NCBI RefSeq assembly: GCF_009939295.1
Contig: NZ_WVIC01000019.1
Location: 17,209-81,208, forward strand
Direction: 5' to 3'
DNA: 64,000 nucleotides
Source of the DNA: Petrachloros mirabilis ULC683
GTDB taxonomy: Bacteria > Cyanobacteriota > Cyanobacteriia > Thermosynechococcales > Thermosynechococcaceae
Each line of letters starts with the position of its first letter. The first letter of the stretch is position 1. The notes under the pieces are model-generated. The model made no database searches. It had not been told where the DNA came from and was given only the letters and a program-made list of their open reading frames with translations. Positions 46,527-55,825 of the stretch are shown in pieces. The position numbers were made by a program, and so were the translations under genes.

Positions 46527-47456
46527 ATGGATTGGAGTTTAGCCTTACCCACGTTTTTGATCACCCTCCGAGAAGGGGTTGAAGCAGCCCTAGTCGTAGG
46601 CATTGTGCTGGCCTGTCTACAGCAATCTCAGCACGCTCACTTGAAACCCTGGGTATACCTTGGGATGGGTGCGGGGGTATTGATGAGTTTGGCCTTGGGG
46701 GGACTGCTCCAAGGCAGTCTTTGGGGGTTGCAAAGCTCTAAAGCGCCCTATGCTTCATTCTTGAAGCAACTGTTTGAGGCAGGCGTTGGCAGTCTGGCCA
46801 TTGTCATGCTCAGTTGGATGCTGCTGTGGATGACGCGACAGGCTCGCGCCCAGAAGTTAGAGATTGAAGGTTCGGTGCAGTCGGCATTGAAGTTGGATCG
46901 TCAGGCAGCCTGGGGTATTTTCAGTCTGATTTTTGTGGCGGTTTTGCGGGAGGGCATTGAAACCGTCTTGTTTGTGGTCGCTCAGTTCCAGGGGGGATGG
47001 ATGCCTGTCTGGGGGGCAGTGGCGGGTTTGAGCACTGCTGTGGTGCTGGGCTATCTTCTGTTTGGGTGGGGTATTCGGATTAACCTGCGCCGGTTTTTTC
47101 AGGTGATGGGGGTACTGCTGCTGCTGATTGTGTCGGGTTTGGCAATCTCGGTGTTGCGTCATGTAGATGGGGCTGCGATCGCATGGCAACATCTTCATCC
47201 CCAAGCTCACCTGTGCCCTCCCCATGGGCGGGCTTGCTTACTGGGACCTCAGGTGTGGGATCTCTCGAAAGTGTTGCCCGATCGCCAATTTCCGGGCATT
47301 TTGCTCAAAACCCTGGTGGGCTACACCCAGCAATTGTATGTCGGCCAAGCGCTGGTCTATGTCATCTTTTGGCTCACCCTGGGTCGAGCCTATTTCCGCA
47401 GTCTGCAACCTACGTCGCCAGCGCCCCAGACCCCGCAGGTTTCTCCGGAATCATAA
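46527..47456 (+). CDS. FTR1 family high-affinity iron permease
   Basis: 309 residues, about seven membrane helices. Two RExxE iron-transfer motifs: LREGVEAALVVG at residues 14-18 and LREGIETVLF near 139-143. A periplasmic loop rich in His/Cys (HLHPQAHLCPPHGRACL) may present metal. It belongs to the EfeU/FTR1 family that imports iron. No EfeO/EfeB partners are adjacent. It lies 26 bp after alr. Fur control is plausible, but no iron box is evident. Confidence 0.9.
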   Translation: MDWSLALPTFLITLREGVEAALVVGIVLACLQQSQHAHLKPWVYLGMGAGVLMSLALGGLLQGSLWGLQSSKAPYASFLKQLFEAGVGSLAIVMLSWMLLWMTRQARAQKLEIEGSVQSALKLDRQAAWGIFSLIFVAVLREGIETVLFVVAQFQGGWMPVWGAVAGLSTAVVLGYLLFGWGIRINLRRFFQVMGVLLLLIVSGLAISVLRHVDGAAIAWQHLHPQAHLCPPHGRACLLGPQVWDLSKVLPDRQFPGILLKTLVGYTQQLYVGQALVYVIFWLTLGRAYFRSLQPTSPAPQTPQVSPES

Positions 47457-47481
47457 CCTGCAAACGGTTGGGAGGAAGGTC

Positions 47482-47577
47482 ATGAGCCGAATGAACCGCC
47501 GCAAATACATATTGACGGGGCGGGTGCAAGGCGTTAGACACTTTCAAACCGCTGCTAAGACGTGGGCTGAAGCTTAA
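47482..47577 (+). pseudogene. Truncated acylphosphatase-like start
   Basis: A 31-codon frame beginning MSRMNRRKYILTGRVQGVRH. GRVQGV at this place after a basic strand is the acylphosphatase N-terminal motif, but the expected GFR, the catalytic Asn segment and the remaining 60 residues are absent. A strong Shine-Dalgarno (GGGAGGAAGGT, 47470-47480) precedes the ATG. From 47517 onward the DNA is a fragment of repeat family R2, which itself can encode GRVQGV. Either the gene was cut by the repeat at this short identity, or the resemblance is accidental. Confidence 0.4.
47517..47562 (+). repeat. R2 repeat fragment
   Basis: 46 bp matching the end of R2 copy 2: GGGGCGGGTGCAAGG, then GTTAGACACTTTC, ACCGC and CTAAGACG. 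It spans the junction of the acylphosphatase-like remnant and the 3' end of the M16 gene, and it contributes the M16 stop codon (TAG, 47555-47557, minus strand). Confidence 0.65.
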
Positions 47578-49051
47578 CGGGTGTCACCGTCCCTTGGAGA
47601 GCCGTCAGATCTGGCTGCATGGTTTGAGGATTGCCGACCACCAGGGTCACCAGTTGATCGGGGTGCAGATGGGCTTGAGCTGCCTGAAGCACCTGATTGG
47701 CGGTCATGGCTTTGACGGCTCGCTGGTACTGAAAAATATAGTCATCAGGGTAGTCGAAGTACTCATAGCGCATCAGGCGCACCAGGGTTTGAGCCGGATC
47801 CTGAAAGTTAAACACAAAGGAGTTCAAAATGGAGTCCTTGGCCTGCTGCAATTCTTGCTCGGAGATGGGTGTGGTCCGCAGCTTCTCAAACTCGGCTTTG
47901 ACCGCCTCAATAAAGGCCACGGTTGTCTCAGAACGGGTTTGGCCGCCCCCCACAAACAGACCCGGATAGTCATACTGAGGTCGCCAGAGGGCATAGACCG
48001 AGTAGGCTAACCCTTGGCGCGATCGCACCTCATCAAACAAGCGTCCCCCAAAGCTGTTCAGCGCCTCATTGATCACGTAGAGGGCGAACATATCCGGGTC
48101 ATCTAAGCGCACCCCCAAGTGGCCCAGTTGCACCGTGCTCTGGGTGAGTTGGGGCTGCTCCACCAAAAAGACCCCCCCAGGGGAACGGGGTACAACCGGT
48201 GGGGGTGTTTCTGCTAGGGGCGTTGAACTGGCTGGCCAATCTCCAAACTGCGCCTGGATTAACTGCTTCATGCCCCGAGGCTCAAAGTCCCCCACGATGC
48301 CCAAAATCATTTGGTCGGGATGAAAATAGGTTTGATAAAACTGCACCAGATCTGTCCGGGTAATGGCGGCCAGGGTCTCATACTCCTGGGTGCGGGCAAA
48401 GGGGCTGTCAGCTCCGTAGATCAGCTTGGGAAATTCACGGCCACTGATGCTGTCTGGGGTGTCATTGCGACGGGAGATTGCGCCTCGTCCTTGAGACAGG
48501 GCTAGGTCGATCTGATCTTGGGGAAATCGAGGAGACTGCAACACTTCAGCAAATAAGCCAAAGACCGACTCTAAATCTTCGCTCAGGGCACTGAATCGGG
48601 CACTCCCCATGGCTTGACCAACACTGACCTCCACGGCAGCCGCCCGCTGCTCTAGCAGCCGATTGAGGGTGTTGGCATCATGGGACTGGGTGCCCCCAGC
48701 CCGAATGACGGTGCCGGTGACATCGGCTAGTCCCACCTTGTCGGGAGGGTCAAATCGACTGCCGGTGTGAATCATGACCGTGCCAGCCACCAAGGGCAGC
48801 TCATGATTCTCCATGAGGTAAACCACTAACCCGTTGTCCAACTGAAACCGCTCGTAGTCAGGCAATTGAATTTCAGGTAGCGCCGGAAAGGTCAGCTCCG
48901 TATAGTGCCGAGGCGTGGCGGCTCGGACGGGCACCGAACCCAGGAAAATCAGCCCAATGGCCACCAAAGCAATCAAGGAGAACCGCTGCTGTTTCCCCAA
49001 AACATGACCCCAGCGAGGCAGATGTGAACGGAATAGAGGCTGAAATCCCAT
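47555..49051 (-). CDS. M16 family peptidase-like subunit lacking the zinc motif
   Basis: 498 residues. Signal sequence LIALVAIGLIFLGSVPVRA. The M16 fold is evident (FQLDNGLVVYLMENHELPLV, GLADVTGTVIRAGG) but HxxEH is absent. The C-terminal half keeps the R/Y substrate-binding motif (FDEVRSRQGLAYSVYALW). This is the inactive partner of two-subunit M16B enzymes; the active partner is encoded 33 bp upstream. The last codons run into an R2 repeat fragment that supplies the stop codon, so the C-terminus may be altered. Confidence 0.92.
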   Translation of the reverse strand: MGFQPLFRSHLPRWGHVLGKQQRFSLIALVAIGLIFLGSVPVRAATPRHYTELTFPALPEIQLPDYERFQLDNGLVVYLMENHELPLVAGTVMIHTGSRFDPPDKVGLADVTGTVIRAGGTQSHDANTLNRLLEQRAAAVEVSVGQAMGSARFSALSEDLESVFGLFAEVLQSPRFPQDQIDLALSQGRGAISRRNDTPDSISGREFPKLIYGADSPFARTQEYETLAAITRTDLVQFYQTYFHPDQMILGIVGDFEPRGMKQLIQAQFGDWPASSTPLAETPPPVVPRSPGGVFLVEQPQLTQSTVQLGHLGVRLDDPDMFALYVINEALNSFGGRLFDEVRSRQGLAYSVYALWRPQYDYPGLFVGGGQTRSETTVAFIEAVKAEFEKLRTTPISEQELQQAKDSILNSFVFNFQDPAQTLVRLMRYEYFDYPDDYIFQYQRAVKAMTANQVLQAAQAHLHPDQLVTLVVGNPQTMQPDLTALQGTVTPVKLQPTS

Positions 49052-49084
49052 GGCAATGTGTTGAGCAAAAGATCTGTGAGCGAA

Positions 49085-50626
49085 TTAGGAGGTTTGGGGC
49101 AAAATTTTACCCACGGTGCAATTTTCTGGGGTAAAGGTGGCCTGAGCCACCCGTTGAATATCGGCAGCCGTCACCGCCGCAATCTCATCTAGCTCTCGAA
49201 ATAAATTGCGCCAGTCTCCGGTTTTCACCTGGTACTCTACCAGAAGGCGAGCCATGCCGCTATTGGAGTCCAGCGATCGCAGCAGGGAAGCCCGCGCCTG
49301 GGTCTTGAGCCGATCGAGATCCACCTCATCCACGGGTTCGGTTTTGAGGCGCTCAATTTCCTGGTGCAGAGCCGTGGCCACCTCTTCCACAGAGCGGTCA
49401 GGGGCAGAGAGGGCATAGAACAGCATCAGATGAGGATATTTATCGCCGGGAAAGCTGCTGCTACCCTGAGCGCTCAGAGCCACCCGCTGGGTTTCCACTA
49501 GGTTGCGATAAAGGCGAGAGGTGCGCCCATCGCTGAGCAGACTAGCAATTAACTCGTAAACGCTGTTGTCTGGATCGGTAATGGCAGGGCGATGATAGCC
49601 CTCAAAATACCAGGGCTGCGAGGGTAGGTTAAGGGTGATTGACCGGGGTTCAGTCTGGGGCGGCTCGCTCACCGTCAGGGCGGGGGGTGCGGGTCGAGCC
49701 GGATAGCGCCCAAAGTAGATCTGAGCCAGTCGTTTCACCTCTTTGGGGTTGACATCGCCGACCACGGCCAGGGTCAAGTTATTGGGAACGTAATAGGTGT
49801 CAAAAAAAGCTTGGACATCTTGGCGGCGGAGATTTTGCAAATCGGCCTCATAGCCAATCACGGGCTGTCGGTAGGGATGCACCTCGAAGGCGGTCTCTAA
49901 AAACGCTTCAACCATGCGACCCACTGGCGAATTGTCGGTGCGCATTTGCCGCTCTTCTAAGATCACCTGCTTTTCCTGAAAAAACTCCCGGAAGACCGGC
50001 TCTAAGAAGCGCTCCGACTCCAGGGACATCCACAGCTCTAGCTTATTGGCAGGAAAACTGTAAAAGTAGCGCGTGGCATCGGCAGAGGTGTTGGCATTCA
50101 GCCCCACGCCTCCGGCTTGACTGACAATCAGACCCAGCTCATTTTGCTTGACGTAGGCGTTGGCCTCTGATGCCACCGCTGCAAATTCAGCTTGTAGTTG
50201 GGTGGCTCCCTCGGTGTCACCGGCAGCACGGGCAGTTTGCAGTTGGTCAAAGAGCTGATCGAGGCGTTCCAGCAGCAGTGCTTCGGCGGCAAAGTCGCGG
50301 GTGCCGATGCGCTCAGTGCCTTTGAAGGCTAGGTGTTCTAGATAGTGAGCTACCCCAGTTTGGCCTGGGGGTTCGTTGGCTCCGCCCACATCGGCATAGG
50401 TCATGAAAGAGACCACTGGGGCTTGATGTCGCTCTAGGACAATAAACTTCATGCCATTGTCTAGCGTGAACTCCGTCACCTGGTCGCTCACCCGATTTAA
50501 GTAGGGCTGAATTGAGCTGGCAGTCCCGCTACTGGGTGCCGGTCTCGCCCAGGCATTGAGGGAGCCCCCGAGCCACAAAAGCCCCACTAAGATCGCGATC
50601 GCGACCGTCTTCATCCCAGACACCAT
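49085..50626 (-). CDS. M16 family zinc peptidase, active subunit
   Basis: About 513 residues from ATG 50626; TTG 50728 overlaps the previous gene and ATG 50614 is also possible. Signal peptide MKTVAIAILVGLLWLGG.. AWA. The zinc signature HYLEH is in GVAHYLEHLAFKGT, and a distal glutamate is in SLESERFLEP. A charged insertion (LDQLFDQLQTARAAGDTEG) sits between them. R/Y region: GRTSRLYRNLVE. It probably forms a heterodimeric periplasmic protease with the next gene. It is third-to-last in an envelope operon headed by the DUF3747 gene. Confidence 0.93.
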   Translation of the reverse strand: MVSGMKTVAIAILVGLLWLGGSLNAWARPAPSSGTASSIQPYLNRVSDQVTEFTLDNGMKFIVLERHQAPVVSFMTYADVGGANEPPGQTGVAHYLEHLAFKGTERIGTRDFAAEALLLERLDQLFDQLQTARAAGDTEGATQLQAEFAAVASEANAYVKQNELGLIVSQAGGVGLNANTSADATRYFYSFPANKLELWMSLESERFLEPVFREFFQEKQVILEERQMRTDNSPVGRMVEAFLETAFEVHPYRQPVIGYEADLQNLRRQDVQAFFDTYYVPNNLTLAVVGDVNPKEVKRLAQIYFGRYPARPAPPALTVSEPPQTEPRSITLNLPSQPWYFEGYHRPAITDPDNSVYELIASLLSDGRTSRLYRNLVETQRVALSAQGSSSFPGDKYPHLMLFYALSAPDRSVEEVATALHQEIERLKTEPVDEVDLDRLKTQARASLLRSLDSNSGMARLLVEYQVKTGDWRNLFRELDEIAAVTAADIQRVAQATFTPENCTVGKILPQTS

Positions 50627-50724
50627 GCTCTGATTTACCTTAGATGCTAATCCCAATCTGCTTGTCCCCCACTTTCCCAGTGCCTGAGGTGGCCGATTCA
50701 GATGGGTGGTGTATCTATCGACCC

Positions 50725-52023
50725 TCAAGGGCTACGCTCCACAATGGGATTAAACCCATTCTGACGCATTAGGGCAATCACCGCGTTGGCTTCATTCTGC
50801 TGACCAAAGGAGCCAACTTGCATCACAGACCGCCCCTGATAGCTGGAACGAAACGCATCTGGCACTAGCGATCGCACCCGAGATTGGTCTGATGCAGAGG
50901 TAGCCTGTACCAAAACGCGATAGCGAGGGGCTCTCGCCACAGAGGGGGCAGGGGGGGGCGGTGGCACCGTTCCGACAGCCCACAAATCATTGCCGCGATC
51001 GCCTCGGAGGTTCCCCATGGGCGCTGGACTGCTGGGAACCGGCAAAATGGCATTAACTTGCCCTGAGCTTGGCGTGGTGGCAATGGGAGCCACCCGCTGA
51101 TCTTCCTGGGCAATCAAGGTGCGTAGATTTTGACGCCTGAGGATTTGGTCAACTTCTCTGGCCTTTTCGCGCTCTCGAAACAGCCCCACTTGCATGACCG
51201 TTTGGCCACGATAGCTGGCACGAAAAGCACCCGGCACCAAGGCTCGAACCCGATCTTGCTCAGCCTGGTTTCGGGGTCGCACCATCACCCGATACACACT
51301 GGTTGACGTCGCCCCCGCAAAGGTAGCTGGACGACCTGGGGCGGTGCCGGGGGTCGGCACGGGAATCTCTACGGCACGACTTGGCACTGAGTTTGCCCGA
51401 CGGGGCGGCGGTATCGGGGTGGAACGGGCGGCTACTGCTGACGAGGCTGGGGTATCCCGAGCCAGGTAGACATGACCTAGGGTTTTGCCCTGGTACGTGC
51501 GCTTGGCAAAACGCCAGCCCGGATCGAGTTCAAATTTGAGGAGGCCATCTGCTATACCCTGGGTGCGCCCAATTTCCATGGGTTGCCCTTGCCGGGTATT
51601 GGCTGGCACCCCCATCAGCACCACATTATTTCCTTGGGGTTGAATACTCAGTCGATAGTTGACGGCTAAATCTTGCCCCGCAACTCGGAGGGAATAGCCG
51701 TTGCTGTCGGTACTGCGTCCACAGATGCCCGTAAAGTCAAAGTCCAAGAGCAGGGGATCAATTCGGGTGGGGCGTGACCCACTCTCGCGCCAGCAAGGTC
51801 GCTGCTGAGAAAGTTGCTCTAAGATCAAGAGGGTGAAATTTCCACCTTCTCTGGGCACTGCGACTGCAATAAACTTGTCCTGTGGTACCTCCTGCTGACC
51901 AAAAGTTGTGGCCATGGCTGGATTCAATGGAATACCTAGGCCAATCATCATGGCGGTCAGTGCCAGATTGCCTAGGGCTGGCTTGAGAGCGCCGCTCGGT
52001 GGTTCCCTGTTGTCATTAACCAT
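50725..52023 (-). CDS. DUF3747 protein with two SPOR-like repeats
   Basis: 432 residues. A weak signal segment (ALTAMMIGLGIPLNPAMA) is followed by DUF3747: FGQQEVPQDKFIAVAVPREGG, LILEQLSQQRPCW, DFDFTGICGRSTDSNGYSLR. After a Pro-rich linker there are two internal repeats: YRVMVRPRNQAEQDRVRALV..VMQVGLFREREKA, and YRVLVQATSASDQSRVRSLV..VMQVGSFGQQNEA. These look like SPOR domains (peptidoglycan-binding). The final TGA overlaps a TTG of the M16 gene. Probably a cell-wall-associated factor working with the M16 pair. Confidence 0.85.
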   Translation of the reverse strand: MVNDNREPPSGALKPALGNLALTAMMIGLGIPLNPAMATTFGQQEVPQDKFIAVAVPREGGNFTLLILEQLSQQRPCWRESGSRPTRIDPLLLDFDFTGICGRSTDSNGYSLRVAGQDLAVNYRLSIQPQGNNVVLMGVPANTRQGQPMEIGRTQGIADGLLKFELDPGWRFAKRTYQGKTLGHVYLARDTPASSAVAARSTPIPPPRRANSVPSRAVEIPVPTPGTAPGRPATFAGATSTSVYRVMVRPRNQAEQDRVRALVPGAFRASYRGQTVMQVGLFREREKAREVDQILRRQNLRTLIAQEDQRVAPIATTPSSGQVNAILPVPSSPAPMGNLRGDRGNDLWAVGTVPPPPPAPSVARAPRYRVLVQATSASDQSRVRSLVPDAFRSSYQGRSVMQVGSFGQQNEANAVIALMRQNGFNPIVERSP

Positions 52024-52426
52024 GCGAATACATCCGAAACGTGGAAAAGCCTTTTTCTGGGTAGAGCAGCGTTACGCCATTACTGTTCATCTATGGGGCT
52101 AATTTGTCAAATCACTCCGCTCCCTCAGAGTACCCATGCCTGGTGCCCTAGTTGCCTCATCTAAGCGGCTGTCTTTAAAGTCTTCCCATGCTCTATACTC
52201 GCTCCCCAACCCCCCAGAATGGGGAATTTAGGGGGCGGGTGCAAGGTGTTAGAAACTTTTCCAACCGCCTCTAAGACGGTTTTTATGTCGTTTGCTTCTG
52301 CGGGGTTGTTCCGCTACGGGTAGACTTTTGACCCCAAAACTTAAATTTTCGTAAACATTGCTTCCCTTGACTCACCCCACTGAGATGGCCAACTCTCAAA
52401 TCATCTCGCTAAACTACGGAATGTAG
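52024..52426. other. 403-bp intergenic region upstream of rnpB
   Basis: Holds R2 repeat copy 2 (52161-52275) and about 150 bp of AT-richer DNA (52320-52426) that should include the rnpB promoter. No ORF with protein-like composition. I could not place -35/-10 boxes with confidence. Confidence 0.45.
52161..52275. repeat. Dispersed repeat family R2, copy 2
   Basis: 115 bp bounded by CTAAGCGGCTGTCTTTAAAG on the left and the complement of CTTAGAGGCGGTTGG on the right, an imperfect inverted pair. The centre has CCCCCCAGAATGGGG, then GGGGGCGGGTGCAAGG. It is the reverse-oriented relative of 896-1036. One end reappears at 47517-47562. Confidence 0.75.
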
Positions 52427-52887
52427 AAAGAGTTGGTGTTGGTGGTTGCGGACTGGCTCAACAGCCGGTCTGAGGAAAGTCCGGGCTCCCCAAAGACCAA
52501 ACTTGCTGGGTAACGCCCAGTGCGGGTGACCGTGAGGACAGTGCCACAGAAACATACCGCCGATGGATACACCCTTGAACAGGAAATGTTTGGGAATGGC
52601 GCTATTCCAGCATTTTTCTTTCAGGGGCACTCACAGGTAAGGGTGCAAGGGTGCGGTAAGAGCGCACCAGCAACATCGAGAGGTGTTGGCTCGGTAAACC
52701 CCGGTTGGGAGCAAGGCAGAGGAACAAGGGTTGGTCTTTTTCCGGTTCCGCTTTGATAGAAGCCGCATGAGGCGTTTGGTAACAACCGTCCTAGATAGAT
52801 AACCCCCCTGGATCAGAGGAACTGCTCCTATCGAAGGGCAATTTGCGAACATCCAGAGAACAGAACCCGGCTTACGGCTGACTCTTT
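52427..52887 (+). ncRNA. rnpB: RNase P RNA (bacterial type A)
   Basis: About 461 nt. The ends AAAGAGT and ACTCTTT pair as helix P1. Universally conserved segments are in order: GAGGAAAGTCCGGGCTCC, ACAGAAACATACCGCC, AAGGGTGCAAGGGTGCGGTA with AGAGCGCACCAGCA, GGTAAACCCC and the 3' AGAACCCGGCTTACGGC. It processes pre-tRNA 5' ends with RnpA. It lies 42 bp upstream of rnc, grouping two RNA-processing genes. Confidence 0.96.
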
Positions 52888-52929
52888 CTGCTTTTTGCAT
52901 GGTTTTAGGCGCAACAGAGGCACTCAGGA

Positions 52930-53682
52930 ATGGCGGAGGTCTACCCCGAACGGAAGCGACAATTGCAAAAGCTGCTCGATCGTCTGGGACTAGATGCTCC
53001 GGCCTCGGTGAAGTGGGGGCTGCTAGATGTGGCGATGACTCACCCAACGGCTTCGGCAACGGCTAACTACGAACAGTTGGAATTTATTGGAGATGCGGTT
53101 GTGCGTCTGTTTGCGGCAGAGTGGCTGTGGCAGGACAGTGCGACGGGTCGGGTCGGGGAGTGGTCAGCGATTCGGTCAGTGTTGGTGAGCGATCGCACCT
53201 TGGCGGAGCTGGCCTATCTCTATGGCCTAGAGCGCTTCTTGCGGGTTGCGCCCAGTGCTGCCCGGGATTACAAAGGACAAGAGTCTCGGTTGGCGGATGC
53301 CTTTGAGGCCATGGTGGGGGCACTTTACCTCAGCACCCATGATTTTTCGTTAATTCGCCCTTGGCTTGAGCCTCACTTTGAGAAGCGAGCGGCTGCTGTG
53401 CGCTCGGATCCGGCCTATCAAAACTATAAAGCGGCACTACAACAGTGGACCCAAGCCCACTATCAGCAGTTGCCCGAATATCGGGTGCATGAAGCCGAGC
53501 GGCCTGAACTCTCTCAGGATCATCTGAATCCCCAGCGCTTTATTGCTGAAGTATGGCTTCTGGGTGAGCACTTGGCAACGGGAGTAGGACGCTCGCGCAA
53601 GGCTGCCGAAAAGTCTGCTGCAGAAGCGGCCTTTCTCAAACTCCAGGCTCAGCCTGCTTCCCTGCCCAAGACAGAGGGCTGA
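52930..53682 (+). CDS. rnc: Ribonuclease III
   Basis: 250 residues. Catalytic domain signature YEQLEFIGDAVVRLFAAEWL near residue 48, second acidic cluster DAFEAMVGALYLSTHD. The C-terminal dsRNA-binding domain reads YKAALQQWTQAHY, FIAEVWLLGEHLATGVGRSRKAAEKSAAEAA. It cleaves rRNA precursors and double-stranded RNAs. The single-domain mini-RNase III is encoded separately at 34398. Confidence 0.95.
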   Translation: MAEVYPERKRQLQKLLDRLGLDAPASVKWGLLDVAMTHPTASATANYEQLEFIGDAVVRLFAAEWLWQDSATGRVGEWSAIRSVLVSDRTLAELAYLYGLERFLRVAPSAARDYKGQESRLADAFEAMVGALYLSTHDFSLIRPWLEPHFEKRAAAVRSDPAYQNYKAALQQWTQAHYQQLPEYRVHEAERPELSQDHLNPQRFIAEVWLLGEHLATGVGRSRKAAEKSAAEAAFLKLQAQPASLPKTEG

Positions 53683-53776
53683 AGTCCAAGAATGCTTTGG
53701 CAAGGGCTCAAATCCTAGGTAGGATGAAGCCAGGTATTGAGTGAACGATTCAAAACGCTGCGGAGAGAAACAGGGC

Positions 53777-54778
53777 ATGGATTTGGTGGCGCTGCAAAAT
53801 ACGCTGGACAATGGTGCATTTGCCATTCTCTTGGTGACGACACTGCTGTACTGGGCAGGGGTGGCATTCCCTAAGGTGCCAGGCTTGGCGGTTCTCTCCA
53901 CGGCGGGTCTGGCTATTGGCAACCTCTGTATCGCTGGACTTCTGGGTGCCCGATGGTTGGAGGCGGGATATTTTCCGATTAGTAACCTCTATGAGTCGTT
54001 ATTTTTTCTGGCTTGGGGGTTGACCACCTTTGCTCTATTTGCAGAGCGCATGGGCGAGAGCCGCTTGGTAGGGGCGGTTACGGCTCCGGTGGTCATGTGT
54101 ATTGCTGCCTTTGCCACTTTGACGCTTCCTGTGGGAATGCAGGTGTCTGCTCCTTTGGTGCCCGCGCTGAAGTCAAATTGGCTGATGATGCATGTGAGTG
54201 TGATGATGCTCAGCTATGCAGCTTTAATGGTGGGGTCGCTGCTGGCCATTGCCTTTTTGGTGGTGAGTCGGGGACAGCCTATTCACCTCAAGGGGAGTTC
54301 GGTGGGCACTGGGGGGTTTCGAGAGGGGCGGCTTAACCACACCGCTGCCCAGACTGACCCGCTGCCCGGTGGAGCTAGCTTCAGTTCGGCATCGGGGGGC
54401 ACTGCGGTTTTAACGCCAGTGGCGGCGAAGGAAGCCCCAACGCTGTCTATTCAGCGTCTGACTTTGGCGGAAACCTTAGATAACCTCAGCTACCGCGTGA
54501 TTGGTTTGGGGTTTCCCCTGCTCACCATTGGGATTATTTCAGGGGCGGTCTGGGCGAATGAAGCCTGGGGCGCACCCTGGAGCTGGGATCCTAAGGAAAC
54601 CTGGGCGTTGATTACCTGGTTGGTGTTTGCGGCCTATCTCCATGCCCGCATTACGCGAGGGTGGCAGGGTCGCCGTCCGGCAATGTTGGCCACAGCCGGA
54701 TTGGGGGTGGTCTGGGTTTGCTATTTGGGTGTGAATTTGTTGGGCAAGGGTCTGCACTCCTACGGTTGGTTTTTCTAG
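53777..54778 (+). CDS. ccsA: c-type cytochrome biogenesis protein CcsA (system II)
   Basis: 333 residues from ATG 53777 ([19 protein letters not shown]); a GTG 36 bases upstream is not favoured. Multi-pass membrane protein with the heme-handling tryptophan motif [18 protein letters not shown] and conserved His in [20 protein letters not shown] and LHARITRGW. With Ccs1 it exports heme and attaches it to apocytochromes such as cytochrome f. A polar loop (about 180-235) carries low-complexity Gly/Ser/Thr sequence. Confidence 0.94.
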   Translation: MDLVALQNTLDNGAFAILLVTTLLYWAGVAFPKVPGLAVLSTAGLAIGNLCIAGLLGARWLEAGYFPISNLYESLFFLAWGLTTFALFAERMGESRLVGAVTAPVVMCIAAFATLTLPVGMQVSAPLVPALKSNWLMMHVSVMMLSYAALMVGSLLAIAFLVVSRGQPIHLKGSSVGTGGFREGRLNHTAAQTDPLPGGASFSSASGGTAVLTPVAAKEAPTLSIQRLTLAETLDNLSYRVIGLGFPLLTIGIISGAVWANEAWGAPWSWDPKETWALITWLVFAAYLHARITRGWQGRRPAMLATAGLGVVWVCYLGVNLLGKGLHSYGWFF

Positions 54779-54811
54779 GCAGAGGCCTGCTCTCTAGGTA
54801 TATGTGGTGCT

Positions 54812-55825
54812 ATGCGCTGGACGCCACTGCACGCTCATTTTGATCAAGGCTTGCGACAGCGAAATTTATTGCCGCGATCGCAGCCTGTACTCTTGGCCTT
54901 TTCGGGGGGGCAAGATTCGCTGTGTCTATTGCGGTTGCTCTTAGATTTACAGCCTAAATGGGGCTGGCAATTGGGGGTTGCCCACTGTGATCATCGCTGG
55001 CCGCCAGACTCGACGGCCAATGCAACCTATGTGTCGGCCTTGGTGCAGGCTTGGAATTTGCCTTTGTATGTGCGCATGGCTCCGGCTGTACTCAAAACAG
55101 AGGCGGCAGGGCGAGACTGGCGCTATGGGGTGCTGAGGGATCTGGCCGAAACTGAAGGCTACCCAACTGTAGTGACTGCCCATACAGCCAGTGATCGCGC
55201 CGAAACTTTGCTGTACAACCTGGTGCGGGGCAGTGGCATGGAGGGGTTGCAAGCCTTGACCTGGCAGCGATCGTTGTCAGCCACCGTTTCCCTGGTTCGC
55301 CCCTTGTTGAATGTGACCCGGGCACAAACCGGGGCATTCTGCACGGCGCTGAGCCTCTCTCCTTGGCAGGATTCTATGAATCAGGATTTGGCCTATCGCC
55401 GGAATCGGATGCGTCAACAGGTGTTGCCGTTGCTGCGATCGCAGTTTAACCCCCAAGTCGATCGCGCCTTGGCACGCACTGCCGAACTTCTTCAGGCCGA
55501 TGTTGCCTATCTTGACGGGGTGGCTCAAGCGTGCCTGAAGAGGGCTCTGCCTGCCGCCCATCCAGACCCCCCCCAGCATCCAGCCCTGCATCGGCCTACG
55601 CTCAGGCGGGTGCCGTTGGCTTTGCAACGGCGGGTGGTACGTCAATTTCTGCAAACCGAGGTGCTGGCAGCCCCCAACTTTGACCAAGTTGAGACAGTGG
55701 TGGCATTGCTAGATGCCCCCCAGCGCAGCCGGACTGCGCCTCTGGTTGCTAACTGGATTGCCGAAGTTCAGCGGGACTGGCTTTGCCTCATTGCGCTAGC
55801 GGGTGAAGTAATTCGCAGCACCTGA
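54812..55825 (+). CDS. tilS: tRNA(Ile)-lysidine synthase
   Basis: 337 residues. P-loop-like SGGQDSLCLLRLL near residue 30, GVAHCDHRWPPDS, TAHTASDRAETLLYNLVRGSG and DSMNQDLAYRRNRMRQQVLPLL are classical TilS motifs. It converts C34 of tRNA-Ile(CAU) to lysidine. The C-terminal accessory domain of longer TilS proteins is short, ending after VANWIAEVQRDWLCLIALAG. The last 58 bp overlap the convergent sugar dehydrogenase gene. Confidence 0.93.
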   Translation: MRWTPLHAHFDQGLRQRNLLPRSQPVLLAFSGGQDSLCLLRLLLDLQPKWGWQLGVAHCDHRWPPDSTANATYVSALVQAWNLPLYVRMAPAVLKTEAAGRDWRYGVLRDLAETEGYPTVVTAHTASDRAETLLYNLVRGSGMEGLQALTWQRSLSATVSLVRPLLNVTRAQTGAFCTALSLSPWQDSMNQDLAYRRNRMRQQVLPLLRSQFNPQVDRALARTAELLQADVAYLDGVAQACLKRALPAAHPDPPQHPALHRPTLRRVPLALQRRVVRQFLQTEVLAAPNFDQVETVVALLDAPQRSRTAPLVANWIAEVQRDWLCLIALAGEVIRST

